Origin: RPQJ01 sp046347155
GTDB taxonomy: Bacteria > Pseudomonadota > Gammaproteobacteria > Steroidobacterales > Steroidobacteraceae
DNA length: 64,000 bases
Assembly (NCBI GenBank): GCA_046347155.1
Contig: JAXMGT010000001.1
Span: 806,001-870,000, forward strand
Reading direction: 5' to 3'
Shown: one piece after another, positions 53,392 to 64,000 of the stretch
Layout of the letters: each line of letters begins with the position of its first letter
How positions within the stretch are numbered: position 1 is the first letter of the stretch
Translations under genes and position numbers: made by a program
The notes under the pieces: generated by a model
What the model was told of the DNA's origin: nothing
Seen by the model: the letters and a program-made list of their open reading frames with translations, nothing else
The model's database searches: none

Positions 53392-54542
53392 CAGCCGGAG
53401 AACGGGTACAGCCAGTTGGCCCACGAGTATGTCCGGATGCCGATCCGCCGCAGCACCGCGAATCCGCTGCCCGGATCCGTGTAGATCGCCGCCCGTCCCT
53501 GCGTACCGATCGGGAACAGCGACTGGTCGCCGTCGAGCCGGATCGCGACGGCGAACTGGCCCTGCGGCATCTCGGTGGGCACGAACTTGAACTCGGGCAG
53601 CGTGCCGCTCGGCAGGTACTGGCCGCTGCCGCTGCCCTGCCAGATCGCCTCGACCGTGCCGGTGAAGATCTGTCCCGGGTAGAGGTCGATCGCGGCCTCG
53701 ACCTTCTGGCCGGCCTTCACGTACTTGAGGTTCTCCTGGAAGAAGTTCGCGAGCAGGTAACGGTCGTCGTCACAGATGAACGAGGCGATCGCGCCGAACC
53801 GGACCTCGCCCGCGACCATCCCGGGACGCACCTGCAGGTTGATGATGTAGCCGTCCTCGGGGGCGACCATCGTCGTGTTGTCGAGGTAGTAGCGGGCGAG
53901 GTCGAGATCGGCCTGCGTCGCCGCGACGGTCGTGTTCACCCCGCCGATCTGCGACTGGTACTTCAGCGTCGCGCGCGCCAGGTCGGCCTGCGCTTCCTTG
54001 ATCGCCGCCTCGGCGGCGGCCACCTGGGCCGTCCACTTCTGCGCGTCCTCCTCGGGGCCCGCGCCCTTCGCCGCGAGCCCGGTGGACAGCTGGGCCTGGT
54101 AGCGGTCGAAGACGAGCTCGCTCTGCAGTCGCTTCACCTTCGCGCCGGCCGCGTCGACGTCGGCCTGCATGACCTTGACGTCCTGCTTCGCCTGCGCGAG
54201 CTGGGCCTCGAGCTGGCGGACCTTGAACTCGTAGGGACGCCGGTCGAACTGGAAGATCGGCGTGCCCTTCGCCACGTGCACGTTCGGCTCGACGAGTACG
54301 GCCGTCACGAGCGTGGGTTCCGTGAGCCGCGGGATCAGCTGGATCGTGTGCTGGACGACCTTGGCCTCGGTCGCGTACGGCGTCACGAACCGGAGCCCGA
54401 TCAGGAAGATGAGCAGCAGGTGCAGCCCCACCGAGACGGAGACGAGTCCCCACACGATGTTGAACTGCATCCACTTGAACTTGAAGAAGACCAGCCAGAC
54501 AACCAGTCCATAGCCGAACAGCAGGACGAAACCGAGCAGCAT
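53391..54542 (-). CDS. HlyD-family membrane fusion protein (YiaV/YibH-like)
   Basis: The 383-residue protein has two N-terminal membrane helices (about 3-22 and 30-50), then PLVTAVLVEPNVHVAKGTPI-like lipoyl segments (residues about 80-95), a coiled coil (about 105-205), GLPEDGYIINLQV-like barrel strands and GVEAAIDLYPGQIFTGTV. This is the periplasmic adaptor type of AaeA, EmrA and E. coli YiaV. Together with the following DUF3302 partner (YiaW-like) it matches the yiaVW pair. The role is envelope transport, with substrate unknown. Confidence 0.85.
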   Translation of the reverse strand: MLLGFVLLFGYGLVVWLVFFKFKWMQFNIVWGLVSVSVGLHLLLIFLIGLRFVTPYATEAKVVQHTIQLIPRLTEPTLVTAVLVEPNVHVAKGTPIFQFDRRPYEFKVRQLEAQLAQAKQDVKVMQADVDAAGAKVKRLQSELVFDRYQAQLSTGLAAKGAGPEEDAQKWTAQVAAAEAAIKEAQADLARATLKYQSQIGGVNTTVAATQADLDLARYYLDNTTMVAPEDGYIINLQVRPGMVAGEVRFGAIASFICDDDRYLLANFFQENLKYVKAGQKVEAAIDLYPGQIFTGTVEAIWQGSGSGQYLPSGTLPEFKFVPTEMPQGQFAVAIRLDGDQSLFPIGTQGRAAIYTDPGSGFAVLRRIGIRTYSWANWLYPFSG

Positions 54543-54554
54543 CCGCCTGTCTCC

Positions 54555-54899
54555 TCAGTGTCCGGCCGGCGCCGGGCCGGCATCCGGTGTCGGCTTCTCG
54601 CCCTTCAGCCGCGCGATGTCCTCTTCGATCGCGCGGGCCTCCTCGGCCGGGAAGCGGCGGATGTCCACGATGTCGGTCGGCTTGAACGCCCAGATGAAGG
54701 CCTGGATCCACGGCACCAGCGGCAGGAAGCCCGCGTAGCCCATCAGCTTCACCGCCTCGGCATCCGGGTGCTTGCGCGCGATCGCGATCCGCCCCGGCAG
54801 GCCGGCGATCCACATCACGGCGACCAGGCCGATCACGCCGGCCGCAGCGAGCGTCAGGAACGTGAGGTAGTCCCAGAAATCGAGTTCGAAGCCGAGCAT
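54555..54899 (-). CDS. DUF3302-family inner-membrane protein (YiaW-like)
   Basis: The 114-residue protein has two hydrophobic segments (about 8-32 and 45-70) with LDFWDYLTFLTLAAAG and GRIAIARKHPDAEAVKLMGYAG. This is the DUF3302 family. In E. coli the homologue yiaW is paired with yiaV, an HlyD-type gene, as here. Function unknown; it may help the adaptor. The operon starts here and has its own -10 element at 54958-54963. A 258-bp divergent gap separates it from the glucosidase gene. Confidence 0.8.
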   Translation of the reverse strand: MLGFELDFWDYLTFLTLAAAGVIGLVAVMWIAGLPGRIAIARKHPDAEAVKLMGYAGFLPLVPWIQAFIWAFKPTDIVDIRRFPAEEARAIEEDIARLKGEKPTPDAGPAPAGH

Positions 54900-54957
54900 C
54901 GGGTTCTCCTGGCCGGGCGGGTCGGTCGCAGACGGGGCGTCCGGAGACGGTCGGGCA

Positions 54958-54963
54958 AGGATA
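54958..54963 (-). promoter_or_regulatory. -10 element of the efflux operon
   Basis: TATCCT on the minus strand, 58 nt upstream of the DUF3302 start. The remaining 54900-55157 gap shows TAGCAT (55005-55010) as a possible plus-strand -10 and nothing else that I can support. Confidence 0.3.
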
Positions 54964-55157
54964 GTGCCTGAGGCGCCGAGCGTGAACCCGTGTGGTCCTG
55001 CGCTTAGCATTTCGTGTCCCGCGGCCGGCCGGGCGCTTGCCGGCAATCGGGCCGCGGGCGACACTCGGCCACCGACGAGGAGGATCAGCCCGGCCCGCAG
55101 GGTTCCGCGCCTGGACGTGGAACGTCGACGGACCGGGCGGCCGCGCGACTGCAACCG

Positions 55158-57836
<2,679 letters not shown>

Positions 57837-57867
57837 CGGACCTGCCCAGCCACGAGGAGCACACTGC

Positions 57868-58947
57868 ATGACGCCCACGGCGGCCCTGCGCGACGCCGGC
57901 CAGAGTCTCTGGCTAGACAACATCACCCGCGACCTGCTCGACGGCGGCACGCTGGCGCGCTACGTCGCCGAGCTGTCGGTCACGGGCCTCACCTCGAATC
58001 CGACGATCTTCGACCACGCGATCAAGCAGAGCCGCACCTACGACGCGGCGATCCGCGCCGGCGTCGAGGCGGGTCGGACCGGCGAATCGCTCTTCTTCGA
58101 CCTCGCGCTCGACGACCTGGGCCGTGCGGCCGACCTGTTCCGCCCGGTGTACGAACGCACCTCGGGCGTCGACGGCTGGGTCTCGCTCGAGGTGTCGCCG
58201 CTGCTGGCCTACGACACGGCCGCGACGATCGCGGCCGCGCGCCAACTGCATGCGCGCGCCGGCCGGCCGAACCTCTTCATCAAGATCCCCGGCACCCGCG
58301 AGGGCCTGCCGGCGATCGAGGAGGCGATCTACGCCGGCGTACCGGTCAACGTCACGCTGCTGTTCTCGCGCGAGCAGTACCTCGCCGCGGCCGAGGCCTG
58401 GCTGCGCGGCGTCGAACGGCGGATCGCCGACGGGCTGGACCCGGACGTGGCGTCGGTCGCGTCACTGTTCATCAGCCGGTGGGACGTCGCGGTATCGAAG
58501 CTCGTCCCGGCCGGGCTCGTGAACACGCTCGGCGTGGCGATCGGGCGACGCACCTGGCTTGCCTACCGGGAACTCACCGGCTCACCGCGCTGGCAGCGGG
58601 CCGCGAACTTCGGTGCGCGGCCTCAGCGCCTGCTGTTCGCGAGCACCGGCACCAAGGATCCGGCGGCGCCCGACACGCTCTACGTCGGTGCGCTCGCCGC
58701 ACCGCTCACCGTGAACACGATGCCCGAGGCGACGCTCAAGGCCTGGGCCGACCACGGCGCACTCGCCGGGACCATCCCGGCCGACGGTGGCGACTGCGAA
58801 CGGGTGATCGAGGCGCATCTCGCCGCGGGCGTGGACGTGGACGCGCTCGGCGCGCGACTGCAGCAGGAAGGCGCCGACGCGTTCGTGAAGTCCTGGCACG
58901 AACTGATGGGCGTGATCGGCGCGCGCGCCTCGGCGCTCGGTGGCTGA
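57868..58947 (+). CDS. tal: Transaldolase
   Basis: The 359-residue protein has the Schiff-base lysine Lys139 in NLFIKIPGT, with VTGLTSNPTIFDHAI near the N-terminus and VNVTLLFSREQY and VASVASLFISRWD further on. It exchanges three-carbon units between sedoheptulose-7-phosphate and glyceraldehyde-3-phosphate. The length fits the bacterial tal type found next to pgi rather than the short fructose-6-phosphate aldolase type. Ribosome site ACGAGGAG 9 nt before the ATG. Cytosolic. Confidence 0.9.
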   Translation: MTPTAALRDAGQSLWLDNITRDLLDGGTLARYVAELSVTGLTSNPTIFDHAIKQSRTYDAAIRAGVEAGRTGESLFFDLALDDLGRAADLFRPVYERTSGVDGWVSLEVSPLLAYDTAATIAAARQLHARAGRPNLFIKIPGTREGLPAIEEAIYAGVPVNVTLLFSREQYLAAAEAWLRGVERRIADGLDPDVASVASLFISRWDVAVSKLVPAGLVNTLGVAIGRRTWLAYRELTGSPRWQRAANFGARPQRLLFASTGTKDPAAPDTLYVGALAAPLTVNTMPEATLKAWADHGALAGTIPADGGDCERVIEAHLAAGVDVDALGARLQQEGADAFVKSWHELMGVIGARASALGG

Positions 58948-58977
58948 GCGGCGGAACGCGGCGGGCAAGGAGCAGCG

Positions 58978-59661
58978 ATGAACGTACTGGTGATCGACGT
59001 CGGCGGCACGCACGTGAAGGTGCTGGCCACCGGGCAGGCGGAGAAGCGCGAGTTCGAGTCGGGGCCGGCGATGACGCCGCGACAGATGGTCGCCGGCGTG
59101 AAGAAGCTCGCCGCGGGGTGGCGCTACGACGCGATCGCGCTCGGCTACCCGGGGCTCGTGCTCGGCGGGCGGATCGTGAAGGAACCCGCGAACCTCGCGG
59201 AGGGCTGGATCGGCTACGACTTCGAGCGGGCGTTCGGCTGCCCGGTCCGGATCGCGAACGACGCGGCGATGCAGGCGCTCGGCAGCTACCGGGGCGGCAC
59301 GATGCTGTTCCTCGGGCTCGGCACGGGCCTCGGCTCGGCGCTCGTCGTGAACGGCACGGTCGTGCCGATGGAACTCGCGCACCTGCCGTACAGGAAAGGC
59401 GAGATCGAGGACTACGTCGGCCTGCGCGGCCTCGAGCGCCTCGGCAAGAAGAAGTGGCGCGAGCACGTCGAGCACCTGGTCGGCCGCTTCACGCTCGCGC
59501 TGCACCCGGACGAGATCGTGATCGGCGGCGGCAACGCGAAGAAGCTGAAGACGATGCCGCCCGGATGCCGCGAAGGAGACAACGCGAACGCGTTCGCCGG
59601 CGGGTTCCGGCTGTGGGAGGGTGCGACGCCGCGCCGGCATGTGCGCCGGAGGCGGGCGTGA
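58978..59661 (+). CDS. ppgK: Polyphosphate glucokinase (ROK family)
   Basis: The 227-residue protein has the ATP/polyphosphate loop VIDVGGTHVKVLATG, an acidic active-site VRIANDAAM, LGLGTGLGSALV and MELAHLPYRKGEIEDYVG. The last is a PPGK-type extension, which distinguishes it from ATP-only ROK kinases. It phosphorylates glucose with polyphosphate or ATP to glucose-6-phosphate. It is a little shorter than usual. The pgi gene begins at its stop (GTGA). Confidence 0.8.
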   Translation: MNVLVIDVGGTHVKVLATGQAEKREFESGPAMTPRQMVAGVKKLAAGWRYDAIALGYPGLVLGGRIVKEPANLAEGWIGYDFERAFGCPVRIANDAAMQALGSYRGGTMLFLGLGTGLGSALVVNGTVVPMELAHLPYRKGEIEDYVGLRGLERLGKKKWREHVEHLVGRFTLALHPDEIVIGGGNAKKLKTMPPGCREGDNANAFAGGFRLWEGATPRRHVRRRRA

Positions 59662-61289
59662 GCACGGCCGTGGATCCACGCCGGTTGCCCGCCTGGGCGG
59701 CGCTCGCCGCGCACCGCGACGTCATCGCCCGCACCCACCTGCGCGAGCTGTTCGCCGGGGACCCGTCGCGCGGCGAGCGGTATGCGCTCGAGGCGGCCGG
59801 CATCCGGCTCGACTACTCGAAGCACCGGGTCACCGACGAGACGCTGCGGCTGCTGCTGTCGCTGGCGGAGCAGGCCGGCCTGCGGCGCCGGATCGACGCG
59901 ATGTTCGCCGGCGAGAAGATCAACGAGACCGAGGGTCGCGCGGTGCTGCACGTCGCGCTGCGGGCACCGCGGGGCGCCGTGATCCGGGTGGACGGCGAGG
60001 ACGTCGTGCCCGGCGTGCACGCGGTGCTCGACGCGATGGGTTCGTTTGCCGACCGAGTCCGCGGCGGGCAGTGGCTGGGGCACACCGGTCGGCGCATCCG
60101 CAACGTCGTGAACATCGGCATCGGCGGCTCCGACCTCGGGCCCGTGATGGCCTGCGAGGCGCTGCGGCATTACTCGGCGCGCGGGATGGACTTCCGGTTC
60201 GTCTCGAACGTGGACGGAACCGACTTCGCCGAAGCCGTGCACGGCCTCGACCCGGCCGAGACGCTGTTCATCGTCGCGTCGAAGACGTTCACCACGCTCG
60301 AGACGATGACGAACGCACGCACGGCGCGCGAGTGGTCCGTGAACGGCCTCGGCGGCGATCCGGCGTCGGTCGCGAAGCACTTCGTCGCCGTCTCGACGAA
60401 CGCCGGCGAGGTGGCGAAGTTCGGCATCGACACGGCGAACATGTTCGGGTTCTGGGACTGGGTCGGCGGCCGGTACTCGATGGACTCGGCGATCGGCCTC
60501 TCGACGATGCTCGCGATCGGGCCGGCGGCGTTCCGCGAGATGCTCGCCGGATTCCACGAGATGGACGAGCACTTCCGGACCGCGCCGTTCGAGCGCAACC
60601 TGCCGGTGCTGATGGGGCTGCTCGCGCTCTGGTACAACGACTTCTTCGGGGCGCAGACGGTCGCCGTGCTGCCGTACGACCAGTACCTGAAGCGCTTCCC
60701 GGCCTACCTGCAGCAGCTCACGATGGAGAGCAACGGCAAGTCCGTGAGGCTCGACGGCGAGGCCGTCGGCTGCGACACCGGGCCGATCTACTGGGGCGAG
60801 CCCGGCACGAACGGCCAGCACTCGTTCTACCAGCTGATCCACCAGGGCACGCGCCTGATCCCCTGCGACTTCATCCTGTTCGCGAAGACGCTGAACCCGC
60901 TCGGCATCCACCACGACCTGCTAGCGGCCAACGTGTTCGCGCAGGGCGAGGCGCTCGCGTTCGGGAAGACCGCCGACGAGGTGCGAGCCGAGGGCGTGCC
61001 GGAGTGGCTGGTGCCGCACCGCACGTTCCCGGGCAACCGTCCGTCGAGCACGCTGCTGCTCGAACGCCTGACGCCGGCGTCGCTCGGCCGGCTGGTCGCG
61101 CTCTACGAACACGCGGTGTTCACGCAGGGCGTGATCTGGGGCATCAACCCGTTCGACCAGTGGGGCGTCGAACTCGGCAAGGCGCTCGCGATGCGCATCG
61201 TGCCCGAGCTCGCCCCGGGCGTCGAACCCCGGCACGACTCCTCGACCAACGCGCTGATCCGCCGCTATCGCCAGCTGAGGGACTCCTGA
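59658..61289 (+). CDS. pgi: Glucose-6-phosphate isomerase
   Basis: The 543-residue protein starts with GTG (GTGA overlap). Signature segments: NVVNIGIGGSDLGPVM, DGTDFAEAVHGLDP, KTFTTLETMTNA, and GTNGQHSFYQLIHQGTRLIP with the catalytic His. Interconverts glucose-6- and fructose-6-phosphate. This length fits the standard dimeric enzyme. The gnd start shares TGATG with its stop. Confidence 0.95.
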   Translation: MSTAVDPRRLPAWAALAAHRDVIARTHLRELFAGDPSRGERYALEAAGIRLDYSKHRVTDETLRLLLSLAEQAGLRRRIDAMFAGEKINETEGRAVLHVALRAPRGAVIRVDGEDVVPGVHAVLDAMGSFADRVRGGQWLGHTGRRIRNVVNIGIGGSDLGPVMACEALRHYSARGMDFRFVSNVDGTDFAEAVHGLDPAETLFIVASKTFTTLETMTNARTAREWSVNGLGGDPASVAKHFVAVSTNAGEVAKFGIDTANMFGFWDWVGGRYSMDSAIGLSTMLAIGPAAFREMLAGFHEMDEHFRTAPFERNLPVLMGLLALWYNDFFGAQTVAVLPYDQYLKRFPAYLQQLTMESNGKSVRLDGEAVGCDTGPIYWGEPGTNGQHSFYQLIHQGTRLIPCDFILFAKTLNPLGIHHDLLAANVFAQGEALAFGKTADEVRAEGVPEWLVPHRTFPGNRPSSTLLLERLTPASLGRLVALYEHAVFTQGVIWGINPFDQWGVELGKALAMRIVPELAPGVEPRHDSSTNALIRRYRQLRDS

Positions 61290-62308
61290 TGCAACTCGGA
61301 ATGATCGGTCTCGGGCGCATGGGCGCCAACATGGTCCGCCGCCTGATCCGCCACGGCCACGACTGCGTCGTGTACGACGTGTCGGCAGACGCGGTCCGCG
61401 GGCTCGCCTCCGAGGGCGCGGCCGGCAGTGGATCGCTCGGGGAATTCGTCTCGAAGCTAGCGGCGCCGCGCGCCGTCTGGCTCATGGTGCCGGCCGCCGC
61501 CGTGGACCGGATGATCGACTCGCTGCTGCCGCTGCTGTCGCCCGGGGACATCCTGATCGACGGCGGCAATTCCTACTACGTGGACGACATCCGTCGCGCA
61601 AAGGAGCTCACGCCGCGCGGCCTGCACTACGTCGACGTCGGCACGAGCGGCGGCGTCTGGGGCCTCGAGCGCGGCTACTGCATGATGATCGGCGGCGAGC
61701 CCGACGTCGTCCGCCACCTCGACCCGCTGTTCGCGGCGCTGGCCCCGGGCCGCGGCACGATCGAGCGGACGCCCGGCCGCGAGAATGCCGGCGGCACGGC
61801 CGAGCAGGGCTACCTGCACTGCGGGCCGAACGGCGCCGGCCACTTCGTGAAGATGGTCCACAACGGCATCGAGTACGGCCTCATGGCCGCCTACGCCGAG
61901 GGGCTCGGCATCCTGGCCGCGGCCAACGTCGGCAAGCGCACACACGAGGTGGACGCCGAGACGACGCCGCTCCGCGATCCCGAGCACTACCAGTACGACC
62001 TGAACCTGCCCGACATCGCCGAACTCTGGCGCCGCGGCAGCGTGGTCTCCTCGTGGCTGCTCGACCTGACCGCGACGGCACTGCTCGAGGACCCGGCGCT
62101 CTCGAAGTTCGCCGGGCGCGTCTCGGACTCGGGCGAGGGGCGCTGGACGATCAAGGCGGCGATCGACGAGGCGGTGCCCGCACCGGTGCTCACGACCGCG
62201 CTGTACGAGCGCTTCAGTTCGCGCGGCGAGGCCGACTTCCAGAACAAGCTGCTGTCGGCACTGCGCTTCCAGTTCGGCGGGCACCACGAGAAGCCCGCGG
62301 GCACCTGA
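61289..62308 (+). CDS. gnd: 6-Phosphogluconate dehydrogenase, short form
   Basis: The 339-residue protein is of the short (GndE/YqeC) type rather than the 470-residue form. GMIGLGRMGANMVRRL binds the dinucleotide; LIDGGNSYYVDDIRR, VDVGTSGGVWGLERGY and GHFVKMVHNGIEYGLM are catalytic and substrate regions. Acidic residues after strand 2 (VVYDVS) favour NAD over NADP, which is common in this form. It oxidatively decarboxylates 6-phosphogluconate to ribulose-5-phosphate. zwf follows after 16 nt. Confidence 0.9.
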   Translation: MQLGMIGLGRMGANMVRRLIRHGHDCVVYDVSADAVRGLASEGAAGSGSLGEFVSKLAAPRAVWLMVPAAAVDRMIDSLLPLLSPGDILIDGGNSYYVDDIRRAKELTPRGLHYVDVGTSGGVWGLERGYCMMIGGEPDVVRHLDPLFAALAPGRGTIERTPGRENAGGTAEQGYLHCGPNGAGHFVKMVHNGIEYGLMAAYAEGLGILAAANVGKRTHEVDAETTPLRDPEHYQYDLNLPDIAELWRRGSVVSSWLLDLTATALLEDPALSKFAGRVSDSGEGRWTIKAAIDEAVPAPVLTTALYERFSSRGEADFQNKLLSALRFQFGGHHEKPAGT

Positions 62309-62324
62309 CGACGGGACGCCGCAC

Positions 62325-63701
62325 ATGAACCCGAACCATTCCGACGCGCTGGTGTTCTTCGGCGCGACCGGCGACCTCGCCTACAAGAAGATCTTCCCGT
62401 CGCTGATGGCGATGCTGAAGCGCGGGCACCTCACGGTGCCGGTGATCGGCGTCGCGAAGGCGGGGTGGGGGATCGAGCAGCTGCGGGCGCGGGCGCGGGA
62501 CAGCCTCGAGAAGCACGGCGGCGGCGTGGACGAGGCCGCGTTCGCGCAGTTCTGCGGTCTCTTGCGCTACGTGGACGGCGACTACGGCGACGACGCGACG
62601 TTCGCGGCGCTGCGGCGGGAGCTCGGCGGCGCGGAGCGGCCGGCCCATTACCTCGCGATCCCGCCGGTGCTGTTCGCGACCGTGATCGAGAAGCTGGCGC
62701 AGTCCGGCTGCACGCGCGGCGCTCGGGTGATCGTCGAAAAGCCGTTCGGCACCGACCTCGCCTCGGCACAGCGGCTGAACCGGGTGCTGCACGCGTGCTT
62801 CGACGAGAAGTCGGTCTTCCGGATCGACCACTACCTCGGCAAGCGCCCGGTCCACAACATGATCTTCACGCGCTTCGCGAATGCGCTGCTCGAGTCGTTC
62901 TGGAACCGCAAGCACATCGAGAGCGTGCAGATCACGATGGCCGAGTCGTTCGGCATCCAGGGGCGCGGCGCGTTCTACGACCAGACGGGCACGGTCCGCG
63001 ACGTGATCCAGAACCACCTGTTCCAGGTGCTCGCCAACCTGGCGATGGAACCGCCCGTGCGCACGGACGCGGAGTCGATCCGCGACGAGAAGGTCAAGGT
63101 GCTGAAGGCGATTCCGCCGATCGCGCCCGAGGACCTGGTGCGCGGACAGTTCCGCGGCTACCTCGACGAGCCGGGCGTCGCGAAGGGTTCGAAGACCGAG
63201 ACGTTCGCGGCGTTGAGGCTGCGCGTGAATTCGTGGCGCTGGCAGGGCGTGCCGTTCTACATCCGCGCCGGCAAGTCGTTGCCGGTCACCTGCACCGAGG
63301 TGTTGCTGCGGCTGCGGCCGTCGCCGGTGGTCTTCCCGCAGTGCCGGCCGGTGCCGAACCACGTGCGCTTCCGGGTCAGCCCGGAAGTCGAAGGCGCGTT
63401 CGCGCTGACGGTGATGGACGCCGACGACAGCATGGTCGGGCAGCAGGCGGAGATGATGGTCAGCCAGCGGCCGGCCGCGGGCGAGATGGACGCGTACGAG
63501 CGCGTGCTCGGCGACGCGATGGAAGGCGACGCGACGCTCTTCGCCCGCGAGGACTACGTCGAGGAAGCCTGGCGCATCGTCGACCCGGTCCTCGGGCGGG
63601 ACCTGCCGGTGCACGCGTACGAACCGGGCACCTGGGGCCCGGCCGAGGTCGCCGCGGTCACGCCTCGGGGCGGATGGGCGGACCCGGTCCCGCGGACGTG
63701 A
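62325..63701 (+). CDS. zwf: Glucose-6-phosphate 1-dehydrogenase
   Basis: The 458-residue protein has the nucleotide loop FFGATGDLAYKK (11-22), VEKPFGTDL, and the substrate motif RIDHYLGK with His169. It converts glucose-6-phosphate to 6-phosphogluconolactone. pgl overlaps its stop (GTGA), as typical of zwf-pgl operons. The C-terminal half has the usual beta-sheet with GKSLPVTCTEVLLRL. Confidence 0.95.
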   Translation: MNPNHSDALVFFGATGDLAYKKIFPSLMAMLKRGHLTVPVIGVAKAGWGIEQLRARARDSLEKHGGGVDEAAFAQFCGLLRYVDGDYGDDATFAALRRELGGAERPAHYLAIPPVLFATVIEKLAQSGCTRGARVIVEKPFGTDLASAQRLNRVLHACFDEKSVFRIDHYLGKRPVHNMIFTRFANALLESFWNRKHIESVQITMAESFGIQGRGAFYDQTGTVRDVIQNHLFQVLANLAMEPPVRTDAESIRDEKVKVLKAIPPIAPEDLVRGQFRGYLDEPGVAKGSKTETFAALRLRVNSWRWQGVPFYIRAGKSLPVTCTEVLLRLRPSPVVFPQCRPVPNHVRFRVSPEVEGAFALTVMDADDSMVGQQAEMMVSQRPAAGEMDAYERVLGDAMEGDATLFAREDYVEEAWRIVDPVLGRDLPVHAYEPGTWGPAEVAAVTPRGGWADPVPRT

Positions 63702-64000
63702 CGAGGAACGCTCCGGACGTCGAGGTGTACGACGACGCGGCGGCGGTTGCCGCGGCGGCGGCATCGCGGATCGCAGCCGCGGCGCGGACGGCCGTCGCGG
63801 CCCGGGGCCGGTTCGTGTTCGCCGTGAGCGGCGGCCGGACGCCGTGGTTGATGCTCGCGCGGCTCGCCGACCTCGACGTGCCCTGGGCGTCCGTGCACCT
63901 GCTGCAGGTGGACGAGCGGGCCGCGCCGGACGGCGATCCGGACAGGAACCTCACGCACCTGCGCACGTCGCTGCTCGCACGCGTGCCGCTGCCGGCGTCG
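63698..64000 (+). CDS. pgl: 6-Phosphogluconolactonase (N-terminal part, runs off the window)
   Basis: A GTG start overlapping zwf (GTGA) opens a frame of 101 codons to the window end. VEVYDDAAAVAAAAAS, FVFAVSGGRTPWLMLARLA and VHLLQVDERAAPDGDPDRN match the sugar isomerase-like fold of 6-phosphogluconolactonase (Pgl/DevB), with the SGG loop and the DER signature. The lactone hydrolysed is made by Zwf. The C-terminal half is outside the window. Confidence 0.9.
   Translation, partial: MTRNAPDVEVYDDAAAVAAAAASRIAAAARTAVAARGRFVFAVSGGRTPWLMLARLADLDVPWASVHLLQVDERAAPDGDPDRNLTHLRTSLLARVPLPAS

Overview
The window is about 70% G+C, densely coded DNA with 53 protein-coding genes. Two of these, at the ends, are cut off. 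No gap longer than about 260 bp lies between genes, and I see no tRNA, rRNA, CRISPR array, insertion sequence or integrase. The gene content points to a Gram-negative proteobacterium with a large metabolic repertoire: many Sec signals and lipoprotein lipoboxes, an OprM-type outer-membrane factor, a phasin, MAPEG, LssY_C and DUF3302 proteins, and nadA-nadB. A high-GC gamma- or betaproteobacterium is my guess; no phylogenetic marker is present to settle it.

Layout. 1-5.5 kb: truncated D-aminoacylase-like amidohydrolase, an LprI-MliC lysozyme-inhibitor fusion, a TIR-TolB_N-TPR protein, a phasin with a histone-H1-like tail, a GST, and a conserved hypothetical. 5.5-9.7 kb: a minus-strand operon of three lipoproteins (LssY_C, alpha/beta hydrolase, phospholipase D). 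9.8-17.3 kb: a DUF3187 protein, then a 2034-residue secreted SpvB/RHS polymorphic toxin followed 2 nt later by a 77-residue candidate immunity protein. 17.2-25.5 kb: LysE exporter, WYL regulator, DsbA-like protein, nuclease, flavin reductase, MFS transporter, M19 dipeptidase and a class I HMG-CoA reductase. 25.7-29.9 kb: mtnP-mtnA-class II aldolase, an apparent DHAP shunt for methylthioadenosine or 5'-deoxyadenosine salvage, then a glycine-zipper protein and a PLP lyase. 29.9-44.4 kb: Asp-box repeat protein, acyl-CoA synthetase, S10 peptidase, saccharopine-dehydrogenase-like reductase, nadA-nadB, MAPEG, GT2 glycosyltransferase, DUF885 peptidase and an SRPBCC protein.

44.6-51.9 kb is the least explained region. 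It holds a glycyl radical enzyme with its activase, then, behind an AT-rich promoter-like gap, a BKACE-family enzyme, an AraC-type regulator, an SDR dehydrogenase and a double-CMD-domain protein. Together these look like a catabolic pathway with an unknown substrate.

51.9-54.9 kb: an envelope efflux set (DUF3302, HlyD-type adaptor, OprM-type lipoprotein). 55.2-64.0 kb: a carbohydrate operon that starts with a GH63-like glucosidase and continues with transaldolase, polyphosphate glucokinase, pgi, a short-form gnd, zwf and a truncated pgl. It would feed glucose released from a glucoside, phosphorylated with polyphosphate, into the oxidative pentose phosphate pathway.

Many transcription units have a TANNNT-like -10 hexamer 25-70 nt upstream of the start codon, usually without a good -35. 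Neighbouring genes in an operon are commonly joined by ATGA, GTGA, TTGA or TGATG overlaps.
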